NCBI GenBank assembly: GCA_029747585.1
Contig: JAPEVF010000064.1
Coordinates: 29,617 to 93,616, forward strand
From: Pleurotus djamor
Lineage: Eukaryota; Basidiomycota; Agaricomycetes; Agaricales; Pleurotaceae
Length of the DNA: 64,000 nt
Direction of reading: 5' to 3'
Part shown: in pieces, positions 38,633 through 49,271 of the stretch
Layout of the letters: every line of letters starts with the position of its first letter
How positions within the stretch are numbered: the first letter of the stretch is position 1
The notes under the pieces: generated by a model
Told to the model about the DNA's origin: nothing
The model's input: the letters and a program-made list of their open reading frames with translations, nothing else
The model's database searches: none
Made by a program: the position numbers and the translations under genes

Positions 38633-39234
38633 GCTTAGATATTGACCGTTGTACTTGTGTACGAGATATCAGGATGCATGTACTTATTATATGGCTATAC
38701 TTTATACTACGTTCAATCAAAGGTTGTTGATCATCTATCTACGTATCTATCAAGGGGCATAATGGAGTCTGAGCAGAACGCGATTCTGGTTGTGTTGCTA
38801 GGAGACATGGAGTCCGTGTTCGGAGAAGGCGCAACGAGCCTATTGGATAGCACTACATGATACAATGTACAGCGAGTAACAAAAGATGCATGATACTTGA
38901 CGGGAGGGCATAGACGCAAAGAAAAAAGGAGGCCTAGAAGACCTGGCCAATAATTATGCGAATATGAGGCTACGAGGATGTTTTGTCGTTGTTTCGGAAA
39001 GACACGTTAAAAGCTAAATAAAGCAAAACTGACATGCTTGATGAATGATTGAGAGTACGTTGTATGAATATGTGTAAAACCACAAGCATTGAGGACTATG
39101 CAGAAAAGAAAAGGAAGCAGTTGAGAGCGAAGAATAGGTCCAAGTCCTACAAAGATGAGTTAGCATTCCGTTGATCGACTTGAACAAGAGGAGGGCTAAC
39201 CGACAGAGAGATGAAGCATTCTTGCGAAAGCATC
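38633..39234. other. Intergenic, convergent 3' ends
   Basis: A 602-nt AT-richer gap between two genes that converge. I see no gene in it. Confidence 0.5.
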
Positions 39235-41112
39235 TCAGGATAGTTTCCCAGGTTCGACCTCTTCCACAGGATCTGCGTCCACAGAGTGTAGTATACTTTC
39301 CGATTCAAAAATGTCCATCCCATCATTGGCATGCTCGTCCTCCTCGCCATCCAAGGAAGCTGGGAGAGCGAGCCAGGGGGACCGAGACAAAGAAGACGGA
39401 GAATAGGTCGACTTCTGCGTCATCTCAAGATGCCTGTTTGGTAAAGGTTTCATAATTTCAGTCCTCCGCCTGAATACCATGCGCGCGACTAGAGCGGGAA
39501 CACTCCCGATCATATTCTTCGACTTTTTCTTCTTCTTCTTGACCACACCACTCACTCCTGCCCTTTCATCCTCCATCTCCACATCGCCGCCTAACGTATG
39601 GCAACTATCGTTTACGACCTCCTGCCTTTGCCGCTCGGCCAACCCTAGCTTGAGGCGTAGCAAAGCAGCGACCTCACGCGCTTTCTCTTTCTCTTGCTTT
39701 TTCACTCGCCTAGCTTCGGCGCGAGCGATCAGAGCGCCCTCTTCTATCGCCGCCGCTTCCTTCTGTCGCGCAATGCGTTCCGAGGCCAAGGCACGCTGCC
39801 TGATTGCCTGCAACCCGTGTAGCTCAGGATCATCAGAGTTCCGAAGCGCATCTGAGACGAAGGCAGCCAAGTGTGAGTCGGGGTCGGGTATGTCAGACAA
39901 CATGGAAAGCTCTATGGGCTCGCCATCGTCAATCAAAAGAAGACCTGTCGGGTTGGCCGGGGTGTCAGGGTGATAGCTGGGTAAAGCGAGGTCGATGGGA
40001 ATCAAGTCGTCATCTATGTCTGCACCGGGCAGTGATATCAGCGACATGGGGGGCGATGGATGTGAGTCGTCATCGTCGAACTCCAAATCGGGTAAGCTGT
40101 GAGTGGATATTGATGGCGAACTAGGATGTGAAAAGGATAGTAGATCGTCTTCGAAGAGGCGATCGTAATCCGACTTGTCATAGAAGTCATCGAAACTGTC
40201 GAGGTAGGGCTGATTAGAGGGCTCCGGTGTTCTTGGCGTAAAGCACTCCTCAAGATCTTCTGGGCTTGACTCTGGATCGACATCCATGGCATGATCGTCA
40301 TCCCCCGTACTTCTTTGAATGTCCAAGGGGGAGAGATCGGATCGGTCGTTGAAAGGTTCCTTACACCGCCGTAGTTGAAGGTCTCCGTCATCGCTGGATA
40401 GCAAGGATGAATCCGTGTCGTGGGGGACAAGAAATTGGATTCCGGTTGGATTCCATTCCGGGGATAAGGGCGACAACAGCTGTGCAGAATCTGACGCCCG
40501 AGGGGATGACTCCAGCGCGGGGCTCAGAAGGTGGGCAGACGTAGATGATTCGACACGGTCTTGAGAGACGAGCGGTGGATTTGGCTGGGGTAGTAAGTCA
40601 TCCTCCACAATATCGCTATCATCTTCCTCCGGTGTTGGCGGTAGAGTCAAAGGGATAGTGTTTAAGTCCAGGGGAAGAGCGTGAGTGTTTGTTGGTATTG
40701 TTGGAGGAGGGGAGAGTGGCAAATTGCAGCCATGAGGTGTACTCATTGGAGGCTCGAAGATTCTATGAAGTTTCGAACTCGTAGACTCAAATCCAACGAG
40801 AGACGAGCGACATCCACCGTGGAAGGTAACGTTTGGTAGCGGTACACTTCGCTTTAGATTGGAGGTCGTTGGAGGTGGGGAGGGGTATGCGACTACAGCT
40901 GGTATCTCGAAGCCACCCGTGGTACTCCAGGACGGAGGAAGAGGGTTTCGGTAATCGTACAGCGGTCCTAGCTCCGAGGGGGCAAGGTCCCGACAAGGTA
41001 TAGATGTCGTAGGTTCTATGTTACACAGTAATCCAGGTTGTGATTTCCGATGACCTGGCGTGAAGCGCTGGTGCGTAGGTTGAGAAGTCGAGGACTGGGT
41101 CGATGGGGTCAT
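39235..41112 (-). CDS. Hypothetical acidic, Pro/Ser-rich protein with basic C-terminal patch
   Basis: An uninterrupted frame of about 625 codons from MTPSTQSSTSQPTH. An upstream ATG at 41226 would add 38 hydrophobic residues. I prefer the inner start because the upstream part is not typical of this protein's composition. The N-terminal 450 residues are Ser/Pro/Asp-rich and disordered (FDDFYDKSDYDRLFEDDLLS). A charged helical stretch follows (ARAEARRVKKQEKEKAREV, LRLKLGLAERQRQE), then VVKKKKKKSKNMIGSVPALV, a possible nuclear localisation signal. No known domain was found. The long single open frame supports a real gene. Confidence 0.62.
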   Translation of the reverse strand: MTPSTQSSTSQPTHQRFTPGHRKSQPGLLCNIEPTTSIPCRDLAPSELGPLYDYRNPLPPSWSTTGGFEIPAVVAYPSPPPTTSNLKRSVPLPNVTFHGGCRSSLVGFESTSSKLHRIFEPPMSTPHGCNLPLSPPPTIPTNTHALPLDLNTIPLTLPPTPEEDDSDIVEDDLLPQPNPPLVSQDRVESSTSAHLLSPALESSPRASDSAQLLSPLSPEWNPTGIQFLVPHDTDSSLLSSDDGDLQLRRCKEPFNDRSDLSPLDIQRSTGDDDHAMDVDPESSPEDLEECFTPRTPEPSNQPYLDSFDDFYDKSDYDRLFEDDLLSFSHPSSPSISTHSLPDLEFDDDDSHPSPPMSLISLPGADIDDDLIPIDLALPSYHPDTPANPTGLLLIDDGEPIELSMLSDIPDPDSHLAAFVSDALRNSDDPELHGLQAIRQRALASERIARQKEAAAIEEGALIARAEARRVKKQEKEKAREVAALLRLKLGLAERQRQEVVNDSCHTLGGDVEMEDERAGVSGVVKKKKKKSKNMIGSVPALVARMVFRRRTEIMKPLPNRHLEMTQKSTYSPSSLSRSPWLALPASLDGEEDEHANDGMDIFESESILHSVDADPVEEVEPGKLS

Positions 41113-41731
41113 GATAGTGGAATAGTTCAAGGTCGTCGCAGCAATTGAAAAGGGCCTGGCAGCATGAAAAAAGACAATCCACGATGAGAATAAAAATTGA
41201 CGAAAACAGAAGAAAGGTGCCATCACCGCCCCATCGCAGAAAGAAAAACGCAGTCAAGATGAAACTCACAGAAAAAATCGAGGATCTGAACGGTCAATTC
41301 GACTGATTACTTCCCATTATACAAAGAAAAGGATAAGAAAGCGATTTGAAGGGTATTGTGGTGGAGATTGAGAAACAAACCCACTTTCAACCTCTGACAG
41401 GCGGTGGGCACGATGATGGTGCTGAGTCAGCATCATCTGTTTACTGCCTCGAGGCAAGGGGCTGGCAGGGGCTGGCCACTGCGCATGATGGGTGGCGACG
41501 GGCGGTGGAGAGCGGTCTTTGGGATATCTGGAACATATTTGACAAGTTGCTCCATGCTACGAATGCTTGAGGAAGACGACGGCGACGATCTCGTCACCCC
41601 TATTCTACCCCTAAGATGCGCCAACCGCCGAAATTCCCAAAAACTCGTCTGTATTGCGAAGAGTCTCCTTCAGAGGTCCGACGCGGTGTTTACAATTACA
41701 GCGTATAGATTTGCTATCCATATTCCCAACT
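41113..41731. other. Intergenic
   Basis: A 619-nt gap upstream of the acidic hypothetical gene and after the stop of the MFS gene. I see no gene. Confidence 0.5.
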
Positions 41732-43845
41732 CTAATTTGTGCTCGCCGTAGAGTAACCTACGTCAACCCAAGCCCTCATTCGATCTCCATACCTGACGGT
41801 TGCCCAAAGAATACTATCCATTGGATATTAATAAAGCTTGATATCATTCTAGAGAACCGAACTTACCCAAATCCACCCCAAGCAATTATAGCCACAATGG
41901 CATAAGTGCGCGCAACGCCAATCAGGTTTATCATGGGGAAAATGCCAGCAATGGCCGCAGCCATTATGAGAGATCGGAAGCCGCTGTATTCGTTTGACGT
42001 TAGAATGTCATCTGAAAAGTGAAGCCACCGTAGATCTCACTTGTTGACGGCCATACTCTCAGCGCTTTTAGTGTGCATGATATCAACAATATACGATGCC
42101 GATGGGCTCAAGACCATATCGACCTGACAAGTTTAGTGGTGAAAACGTATTCAATCAAAGGGGAATGGGGACATACTCCGAGGCCATTGAAGAAGAGGGA
42201 AACAAGGTTGAGAACCAAACCAAGTGTCCCAGGGACATACTCCGTGATGATTCCACAAGCAAGTACGGACAACGGGGTAAGGATGCCCGCGGCAAAGAGG
42301 GTGATCCATAGACGATCTTCGGGAACCCAGACTCCACCACGCGCCTTCCGACGTTTGGCGACGACATAGTCCGAGATACGCCCTCCCAACGGTGCTCCAA
42401 CTAGGCGTCGAAATTAGATATAACCGGGAACATATGTCAACGAGAGTAGACGCACTGCAATTGCCTACGCCGCAGGGAACAAAACACAGCCCAATGATAG
42501 CCTCGTTGGTGATACCGTAACGAGCTCCCTGATCAATTATTGAAGCGTCTCCATTGCAAATCAGCGAAGAAGCTCACTCACAATCGTATAAGCGAGGGGA
42601 GTTAAAAGGGCTGTGATATACATGAGAAATGTTGATCGCTATGGAAGCTGAGATGGACGAACCATAATCAGTGAACAAAACGGTGAATCCGGACATTGTC
42701 TATTTTTCGCATTGAGGACTTCAAAAACGCGCATTCCTCGGAAGCCACTCACGATGGCCAATAAGTTTGGACTTCTCAGCAACCACAGACTCTCAAACGG
42801 ATTCAAGAGCTTGTACTTCCGACCATGCTTGCTTTCGCCCGAGTTGTACTTGTCTATGCCACGAGTTCCAGGATGGCTAGTCTCCGGGAACCAGAAGTAG
42901 ACGAGGACAAAATCTACGGCCGCAGCGATGGCCAGGATGTACTGCATCACTCGCCAAGAGGCGTAATGTGCGGCGACCCCTGGACGCCATTAGGAGTAGA
43001 TCAACAGACAGGGGTAAACACGAACCTCCAGCCAGAGGTGCTAGCGCAGGTCCAAGAAGCATGGCCTATGATCCATCAGCCAAGTCGCCTTTGGGAATGA
43101 CATCGTGGACATACCGCAAAGAAGATACCCATATAGCCTCCTCTTTCTTCGAGCTTGTATATATCACCGATTACGGCTGCTCCAACTGATACGCCACCTG
43201 AGCAGGCAAACGCCTGAAGAAATCTCCAAGCCATCAGCTCAGGTATACTTGTTGATAGACCGACGGCAGTAGAACCAATGACGAGCAAAGGAAGACCGAT
43301 CAAGTAAATGGGACGACGACCATCTGGGGGAATGTCAATTTGGGAATATGAATGAAAATAGATAGGGTACGTACAATATCCAGAGTGCGTCGCCCAAAAG
43401 AGACTGCCAACGCCGATAGCGAATATTGATATACTGACGGCATAACTAGATGACTGTGTGAGGATAGAGTGCCACCAACCGGTTCCGAGGACGCCTACCT
43501 AATAACCTCTCCCGTAGTACGCAAGTCGAACGCTATCTGCGGTATGGATGGTATGAATGTACCTGAAACGAAAACTTGACGGACAAAAGGACGCTCAGAG
43601 CCTCTCCGAAGCGATATAACGGTGCGAAGGGACCCACAAGGTATCAAACCAGACCAAGCAAGTAACGCGACTATCACTCGTTTCCTCGCAGGTGAAAACC
43701 TATCGTAGATGGCTTCATGGGCTTTGACGAGTGGTTGGTCACATATGTCTGAGACGCTGGAAGTCCCTGAGCATGTTTCGGAGTCGTCTCCTCTGAGTAA
43801 AGCTGTCCGTTCTGTTGCCACAGGCTCTTGCTGTGATACATTCAT
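41732..43845 (-). CDS. MFS transporter, drug:H+ antiporter type
   Basis: The rebuilt exons run from MNVSQQEPVATERTALL to MRAWVDVGYSTASTN. The first loop holds YYGRRPIYLIGLPLL, a motif A of the GRR type. LLGPALAPLAGG fits motif C (the gPxxGG pattern of antiporters). About twelve hydrophobic helices can be counted. The large central loop is basic and polar (SGESKHGRKYKLLNP). Such proteins export drugs, toxins or metabolites with proton exchange, in the plasma membrane. The gene has several short introns. No substrate is implied by its neighbours. Confidence 0.9.
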
Positions 43846-44465
43846 CGTCTTCGTCGTCGAAGTTGAATACCAAGAGAGAGGGGGGGGGAATGAAATTTAC
43901 TAACTTTTTCGGAACTCCACGCCGACGATCGACCCCATTGGACTTCTCAGGCTTATCGGAGGCACACGAGTGGTTTTGTTATCGTTTGAAATTGGGGGAA
44001 CGAGGGGCACGATAGCGCTGTGGCCGAGCTATCGCCACGTTCCGTTGAAGAAAGGCGTCGTTGATGAAAATCACTGGATGAAGTCCCTCAGCGTGGGATG
44101 GGGCGTTTCTGGGGCGTTTCTAACTTGACTTTAGTGGGACGTGTGCAACTGGGAGGTCCATGGCGAGGCACTGAGTCCTACATCCTGCGGTTCCTGGCGG
44201 TATCTCTTGAGATCTATCTTAGACGGAAGCAGCGACGATCCCTTCTCCGTAAATACCGTGATTGCAAGCTAAATAATAATAATAGGGGCTCGGACTCGAT
44301 GTTGTCGGTCCTCGCATAACCAGTTGAAGGTTGGAGGCTGCTTGAATTCTGGGGCCCGTCGAACTCTAGGATTATTTGGCTTGCTCGCTGCCCGAAACCT
44401 GCCCGAAGATGGGCGCCCGCTCACGAACGACGGCGAACTGCCTTAGGTAATCTTCGTCTTTCTCC
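43846..44465. other. Intergenic, divergent promoters
   Basis: A 620-nt gap between the MFS gene (minus) and the PP2C gene (plus). No gene seen. Confidence 0.5.
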
Positions 44466-46094
44466 ATGTTTGCTCGCCGACTTTTTCATGCCTCTTCCTT
44501 CCGTCCACCCAGGACTTCCCGTCTCCCTCGAGGGTCGATAGCTCTGGCTGTCGGTGTATCCGGCGCGTACTTGCTGTACAACGCGAAGACTTTGCACGCC
44601 GAAGCCGACTTGAACTTGAATACGAACTCGCCAACCATACGCGAACAATCTTTTGGAAAACTTTCATCTGACTCGAGGTTCGATTATCTCAAACAAGCTG
44701 CGGCTTCGTATTTCCTCAGCGAGGACCCCGCAATCATACGCTACGACACCGTAGTTGTGCCAAGGTCCGTCTCATTCCCGATTTTTCATCTGCGAATCCT
44801 AATTTCTCGTTTTCAGCAACTCTCCGACGGAGGACTACATCGCTTCGGCTTTCATTCATCTTGATCACTCCCACACCTGGTCAATATTCTCTATCTTCGA
44901 TGGTCACAATGGTCCTCTCACTAGTGCATGGCTTGCAGACAACTTGATTCCTGCGATCGTCGGTGGTCTGGCAGACCTCTTTTCTAGCCAACCACCTCGC
45001 GAGAATGAATCTGAACACGTACCGCTTGACCCCTCGTATATCCCTCCACCCACCCCTCCACCCCCTGCAGAGATTGACCAAGCTCTGAAAGACGCGTTCA
45101 ACCGAGTGGACGATGACATCGTGAACTGGGCTGCCGAGCGAGCTCTTGCTTCGCCTTCTAAGGAAGCTGCGGTCAATCTGCTTCTCCCCGCCTACTCGGG
45201 CTCTTGTGCTCTTGTGGCCTATGTTGACTCAGAAAGCAGAAAGCTTCGTGTGGCACTCACCGGTGATTCCCGAGCTATCCTCGGTAGACGCGTCACGGAT
45301 GCTACGGGGAAAGCTACCTACGAAGTCCACATTCTTTCAGTTGATCAGAATGCCTATAACCCGGCTGAAGAGGAGAGAATGAACAAAGAGCACCCTGGCG
45401 AGACAATCATGGTGAATGGACGCGTCCTTGGTTGGGGGATGTCTAGGGCTTTCGGCGATGCTGCGTACAAGTGGAGTCTCGACATTCAGCGACGACTCAA
45501 CGAAGAATACCTTGGGGATCGAATTCGTTCGAATGTCAAGACACCACCATACTTTACTGCCGAGCCTGTTGTCACAACCACCGATATCCAGCCTGGGGAT
45601 TTCCTTGTCCTCGGATCTGATGGCCTATGGGATTGCCTTACCAACGAGGAGGTGGTTGGACTGGTCGCCATTTGGAAGGATACCCATGACTTGCACGCGT
45701 ACAAGAATGCTGCCCCCTCCGAAGTCTCAAGCACTTACCACCATATGGCGACCTCTGACTTTGCCGTGAATGGTTTAGAAGCCCCCTACGAGCAGGTTAT
45801 TGCTCGGAATGATCTGCCTGTTACTCTGGAAGAGGACAAGACCGTGATGTATCCTTGGTGGAAGTCGGAGAAGAAGTTTGTGAACGTCGATGACAATGTC
45901 GCGTGCCACTTAGCTCGGAACGCACTAGGAGGTGCTGATAAGGACTTGGCAGCGGCTCTGCTCAGTACGCCCCCACCGAAGTCGAGGCGGCTTAGGTTGG
46001 TTTCCCTCCATCGCCGCCTATAATTTGTACTGATGATCTGATTAGGGACGACCTCAGTGCACTCGTCGTTTTCTTCCGGGAAGACTCTTCGTAG
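44466..46094 (+). CDS. PP2C-family phosphatase, mitochondrial pyruvate dehydrogenase phosphatase-like
   Basis: The N-terminus is Arg/Ser-rich (MFARRLFHASSFRPPRTSR), a likely mitochondrial presequence, then one hydrophobic segment. The PP2C core has FDGHNGPLTSAWL, the metal-binding DGHNG, then GSCALVAYVDSESRKLRVAL, TGDSRAILG, RAFGDAAYKW and GDFLVLGSDGLWDCLTNEE. The large insertion (about 40-50 residues) after TGDSRA and the NVDDNVACHLARNALGG stretch are typical of the PDP1/PTC5 group. Such enzymes dephosphorylate and activate pyruvate dehydrogenase. The final short exon, DDLSALVVFFRED, completes the domain. Confidence 0.88.
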
Positions 46095-46931
46095 TACCCG
46101 TAGTCCTTCTACTTATCAAAGTCCTCAGAGTCCCCCGAGGGTACCCCTATACCACCTCGGAGTCTACCGAAATACACTGTATCCGAACGCCGAAACATAT
46201 GCCCCGTCCTATTCTAAATACAACGCCGCCGAAGCCACCTAAGGTTGTCGGATTTTGAAGGGCCCTCCGCCACATTCCATGCTGTGTCGCTTGGCCAGTG
46301 GGGCCGATAACTTTTCTGCAGTCTTGGTTCCCGTCTAGGCCTCATCCCAGGATCTTCTCTTCATCAGCTTCTCCCGCCATTTTGCTTCATATAAACACCA
46401 GGCACGGTCCTGAAACTTCCCCCTCCAACAACTCGGCAATGTCGTTAACTCTGGGTACAGCTTGAAGAAGGTTTCGCGTCCATATGCTTGCGTTCTATGT
46501 ATACTCGACCGCTTTTTCATCCGATCACGGCTGGGATCAATAACAGGAAATTATACTCCCATGCCACGATGCCTGATCCTAGATACGCACTGATTTGCCC
46601 TGTCGAAAGATAACCAGGGCCGACTCCCACCATGTCATAGATTCCTGATCACCAAGCTGTCTTTGTCGTCTGCACAAATTTTTACAAGTTGGGATCAGTC
46701 ATCACATGTGTTTCTGCTAGTTTGCCATGAACGGATTCAGTTATCTCCACTGGTCGATCCCCAGAATCCTAAACCCAACGAGGTCGAAACCCATCACCTC
46801 CCACCATCACTTCTCGCTGGTGCGAAGAAGCTTTTTAAACAGCAGTCCCATCAAGCTCCACGTCTTTCGTTCCCCACCCCTCCTTCTTCCTGTAATATCT
46901 CAGACCTTTTGGTCAATAGGTCTTGCCTACC
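46095..46931. other. Intergenic, promoter of the ammonium transporter
   Basis: No gene seen. Two short frames around 46057-46242 and 46335-46520 have no family features. Confidence 0.5.
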
Positions 46932-48717
46932 ATGGTGCAAGTCAATTACACCGATTGTAAGCTCTCTCAATATGCTGCACCCAGCAGTGACTGACTATTT
47001 CGCAGCTGGAGACCTTATCAATAACTTTGCGAACCCTGGCGACATCCCCGTGTACAATATGGGCGACATCGCCTGGGTCTTGACCTCAATGGCTCTAGTA
47101 TGGATTATGATTCCAGGGCTCGGATTCTTCTACTCTGGTCTTTTGCGCCGGAAGAATGCCCTCTCAATGCTGTACTTGAGTATGATTACAATGGCGGTTG
47201 TATCATTCCAAGTGAGTTTTGGACGCGTTCGATCAGAATGATAGAAGCTGACGCCGTTTGTGACAGTGGTTCTTCTGGGGATTCTCTCTGGCCTTCAGTG
47301 AAACTGGCAGCAGGTTTATCGGTGACCTCCGTAAGCTACGCTTTACCTGATCGAAATGGTCTTCATTCTGATCGTCGCCTTTGCAGAATACTTCGGCATG
47401 AAGGGTGTGCTAGAGAAACCTTCTATCGGAAGTGCTCGCATCCCAAGTCTAGTCTTTTCTATCTACCAGCTGATGTTCGCTGCCATCACGTCAGTCCTAC
47501 ACAAACCGGTTTTATGTCCGTTCACGCCGCTGACATATACTTTGACTTCTAGCCCTATGCTCGCAATTGGTGCATTCGCCGAGCGAGCACGTCTCGGCCC
47601 CGCCATGGCATTTGTCTTCTTCTGGTCGACCCTGGTTTACGATCCTATCGCCTGCTGGACCTGGAACTCCAATGGGTGGTCATACGTTATGGGTGGCTAC
47701 GACTTTGCTGGCGGAACCCCCGTCCACATCTCCTCCGGAACGGCTGCGTTGGCAATCTCCATTTATCTTGGCAAGCGCTTAGGCTACGGGACTGAGCGTC
47801 TAGCTTACAAGCCCCACAATACCTCCTACGTCGTTTTGGGCACAGTCTTCCTTTGGTTTGGCTGGTTTGGATTCAATGGTGGATCCGCCCTATCAGCTAA
47901 CCTCCGTGCTGCGATGGCTTGCGTCGTCACCAACCTTGCTGCCAGCGTCAGCGGCTTGACTTGGATGCTTTGGGACTACCGCATCGAACGGAAATGGTCT
48001 GTGGTTGGTTTCTGCTCTGGTGCTATTGCAGGTCTAGTGGCCATCACCCCAGGCTCTGGCTTCGTTGGCGCACGTAAGTTTGACACTGCCTTTCCCTCAT
48101 AATACAATCCGTTGATCGATTTTTATCTTCCATAGCCGCCGCCGTGCTGTTCGGTGTCATGTCCGGAACTCTGTGCAACTTTGCTACTCAACTTAAATTC
48201 GTATTCGGCTACGATGATACCCTCGACGTTCGTCCTGGCACTCGATCTACCCCGAGTTAAATATAATGACGCCTCATCTAGGTCTTCGCATCTCATGCCG
48301 TTGGTGGAATCGTTGGGAATATCCTGACTGGTCTCTTCGCACAAGCCAGCGTCGCTGGCGCTGACGGAATTACCATCATTCCAGGTGGTTGGCTTGATCA
48401 TCATTACATTCAACTTGGATATCAAGTTGCCGATTCTGCCGCTGGTTTGGGCTATTCCTTCGTGATGACAGTAAGTGCCTGTTTCTGCCTAGACGTCGAG
48501 GTGTCTGACGGGGATTCGACAGACCATCATCCTCTGGATCATGCATTACATTCCCGGTCTTCGCCTTCGTGTCGACGAGGAGACTGAAATCGTTGGTATC
48601 GATGACTCCGAAAACGGCGAATTCGCATACGACTACGTTAGCCAAGAGCTCGAACTCAGCACCACGTCCCACAGCATGCCAGACATGGCCTACAAAGAAT
48701 CCACCTCGTCTGCTTAA
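46932..48717 (+). CDS. Ammonium transporter, Mep2-like (twin-histidine) type
   Basis: A Mep/Amt/Rh channel of about eleven helices, in six or seven exons. It starts MVQVNYTD. Family landmarks are YNMGDIAWVLTSMALVWI, GFFYSGLLRRKNALSM, MLAIGAFAERARL and NSNGWSYVMGGYDFAGG. The pore histidines are both present: VHISSGTAALA and, later, FASHAVGGIVGNILTGLF. Mep2 has both histidines whereas Mep1 and Mep3 have Glu at the first, so this is closer to Mep2. Mep2 also acts as an ammonium sensor in dimorphic growth. The C-terminal tail (DDSENGEFAYDYVSQELELS) is acidic and likely regulatory. Plasma membrane. Confidence 0.94.
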
Positions 48718-49271
48718 ATATCTTTATTCTTCGCCCCCATATCGTCTGGTTCGCTTTGTCCCCTTTCTCCTTCCAAAATCACCATTTTTGTTCGCGACGT
48801 ATAATCATTCGAACTTCGATGTAGATGATTTTGTTAAGCTTTACCCACCCAATGTTGTTAAAACATCTCACACTCGTTTATACCATATCGTCCTCCCTAA
48901 GTCCACCGTACGTATATCCTCGGATTTGTTTGTTTGTAGGCATGTGCTACGTACGCCCTAAGATTTCAAGTGTACAACATACGTTTAAAATAACTAGAGC
49001 ACGATACCCCTTGTACCTTTCACTTTTCACCGAATTGCAATTACATACTGCACGGCGTTATGCTTTCCCCTGGGTTATTTTGAGCGTGAACAGTCAAGAC
49101 TTCGAATTGGTACAAATGAAATACATGGGTGTATAGATATTCCAATACAGAATGACAAATGATAGAGGGCCCACATCGATGCGGGAAATTGCAAACAGAA
49201 ACACCGTGATAGACAAGACGAAAAGGAACGTCGATAAAGTAGGCAATAAAATAGAAAAGTGTCCGCGTGGC
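48718..49271. other. Intergenic, convergent 3' ends
   Basis: A 554-nt AT-rich gap between two converging genes. No gene seen. Confidence 0.5.

Noticed and set aside
43990..44040. tRNA-like GTGGCCGAG block
   Set aside because: No matching acceptor stem or TTCGA arm at the right distance.
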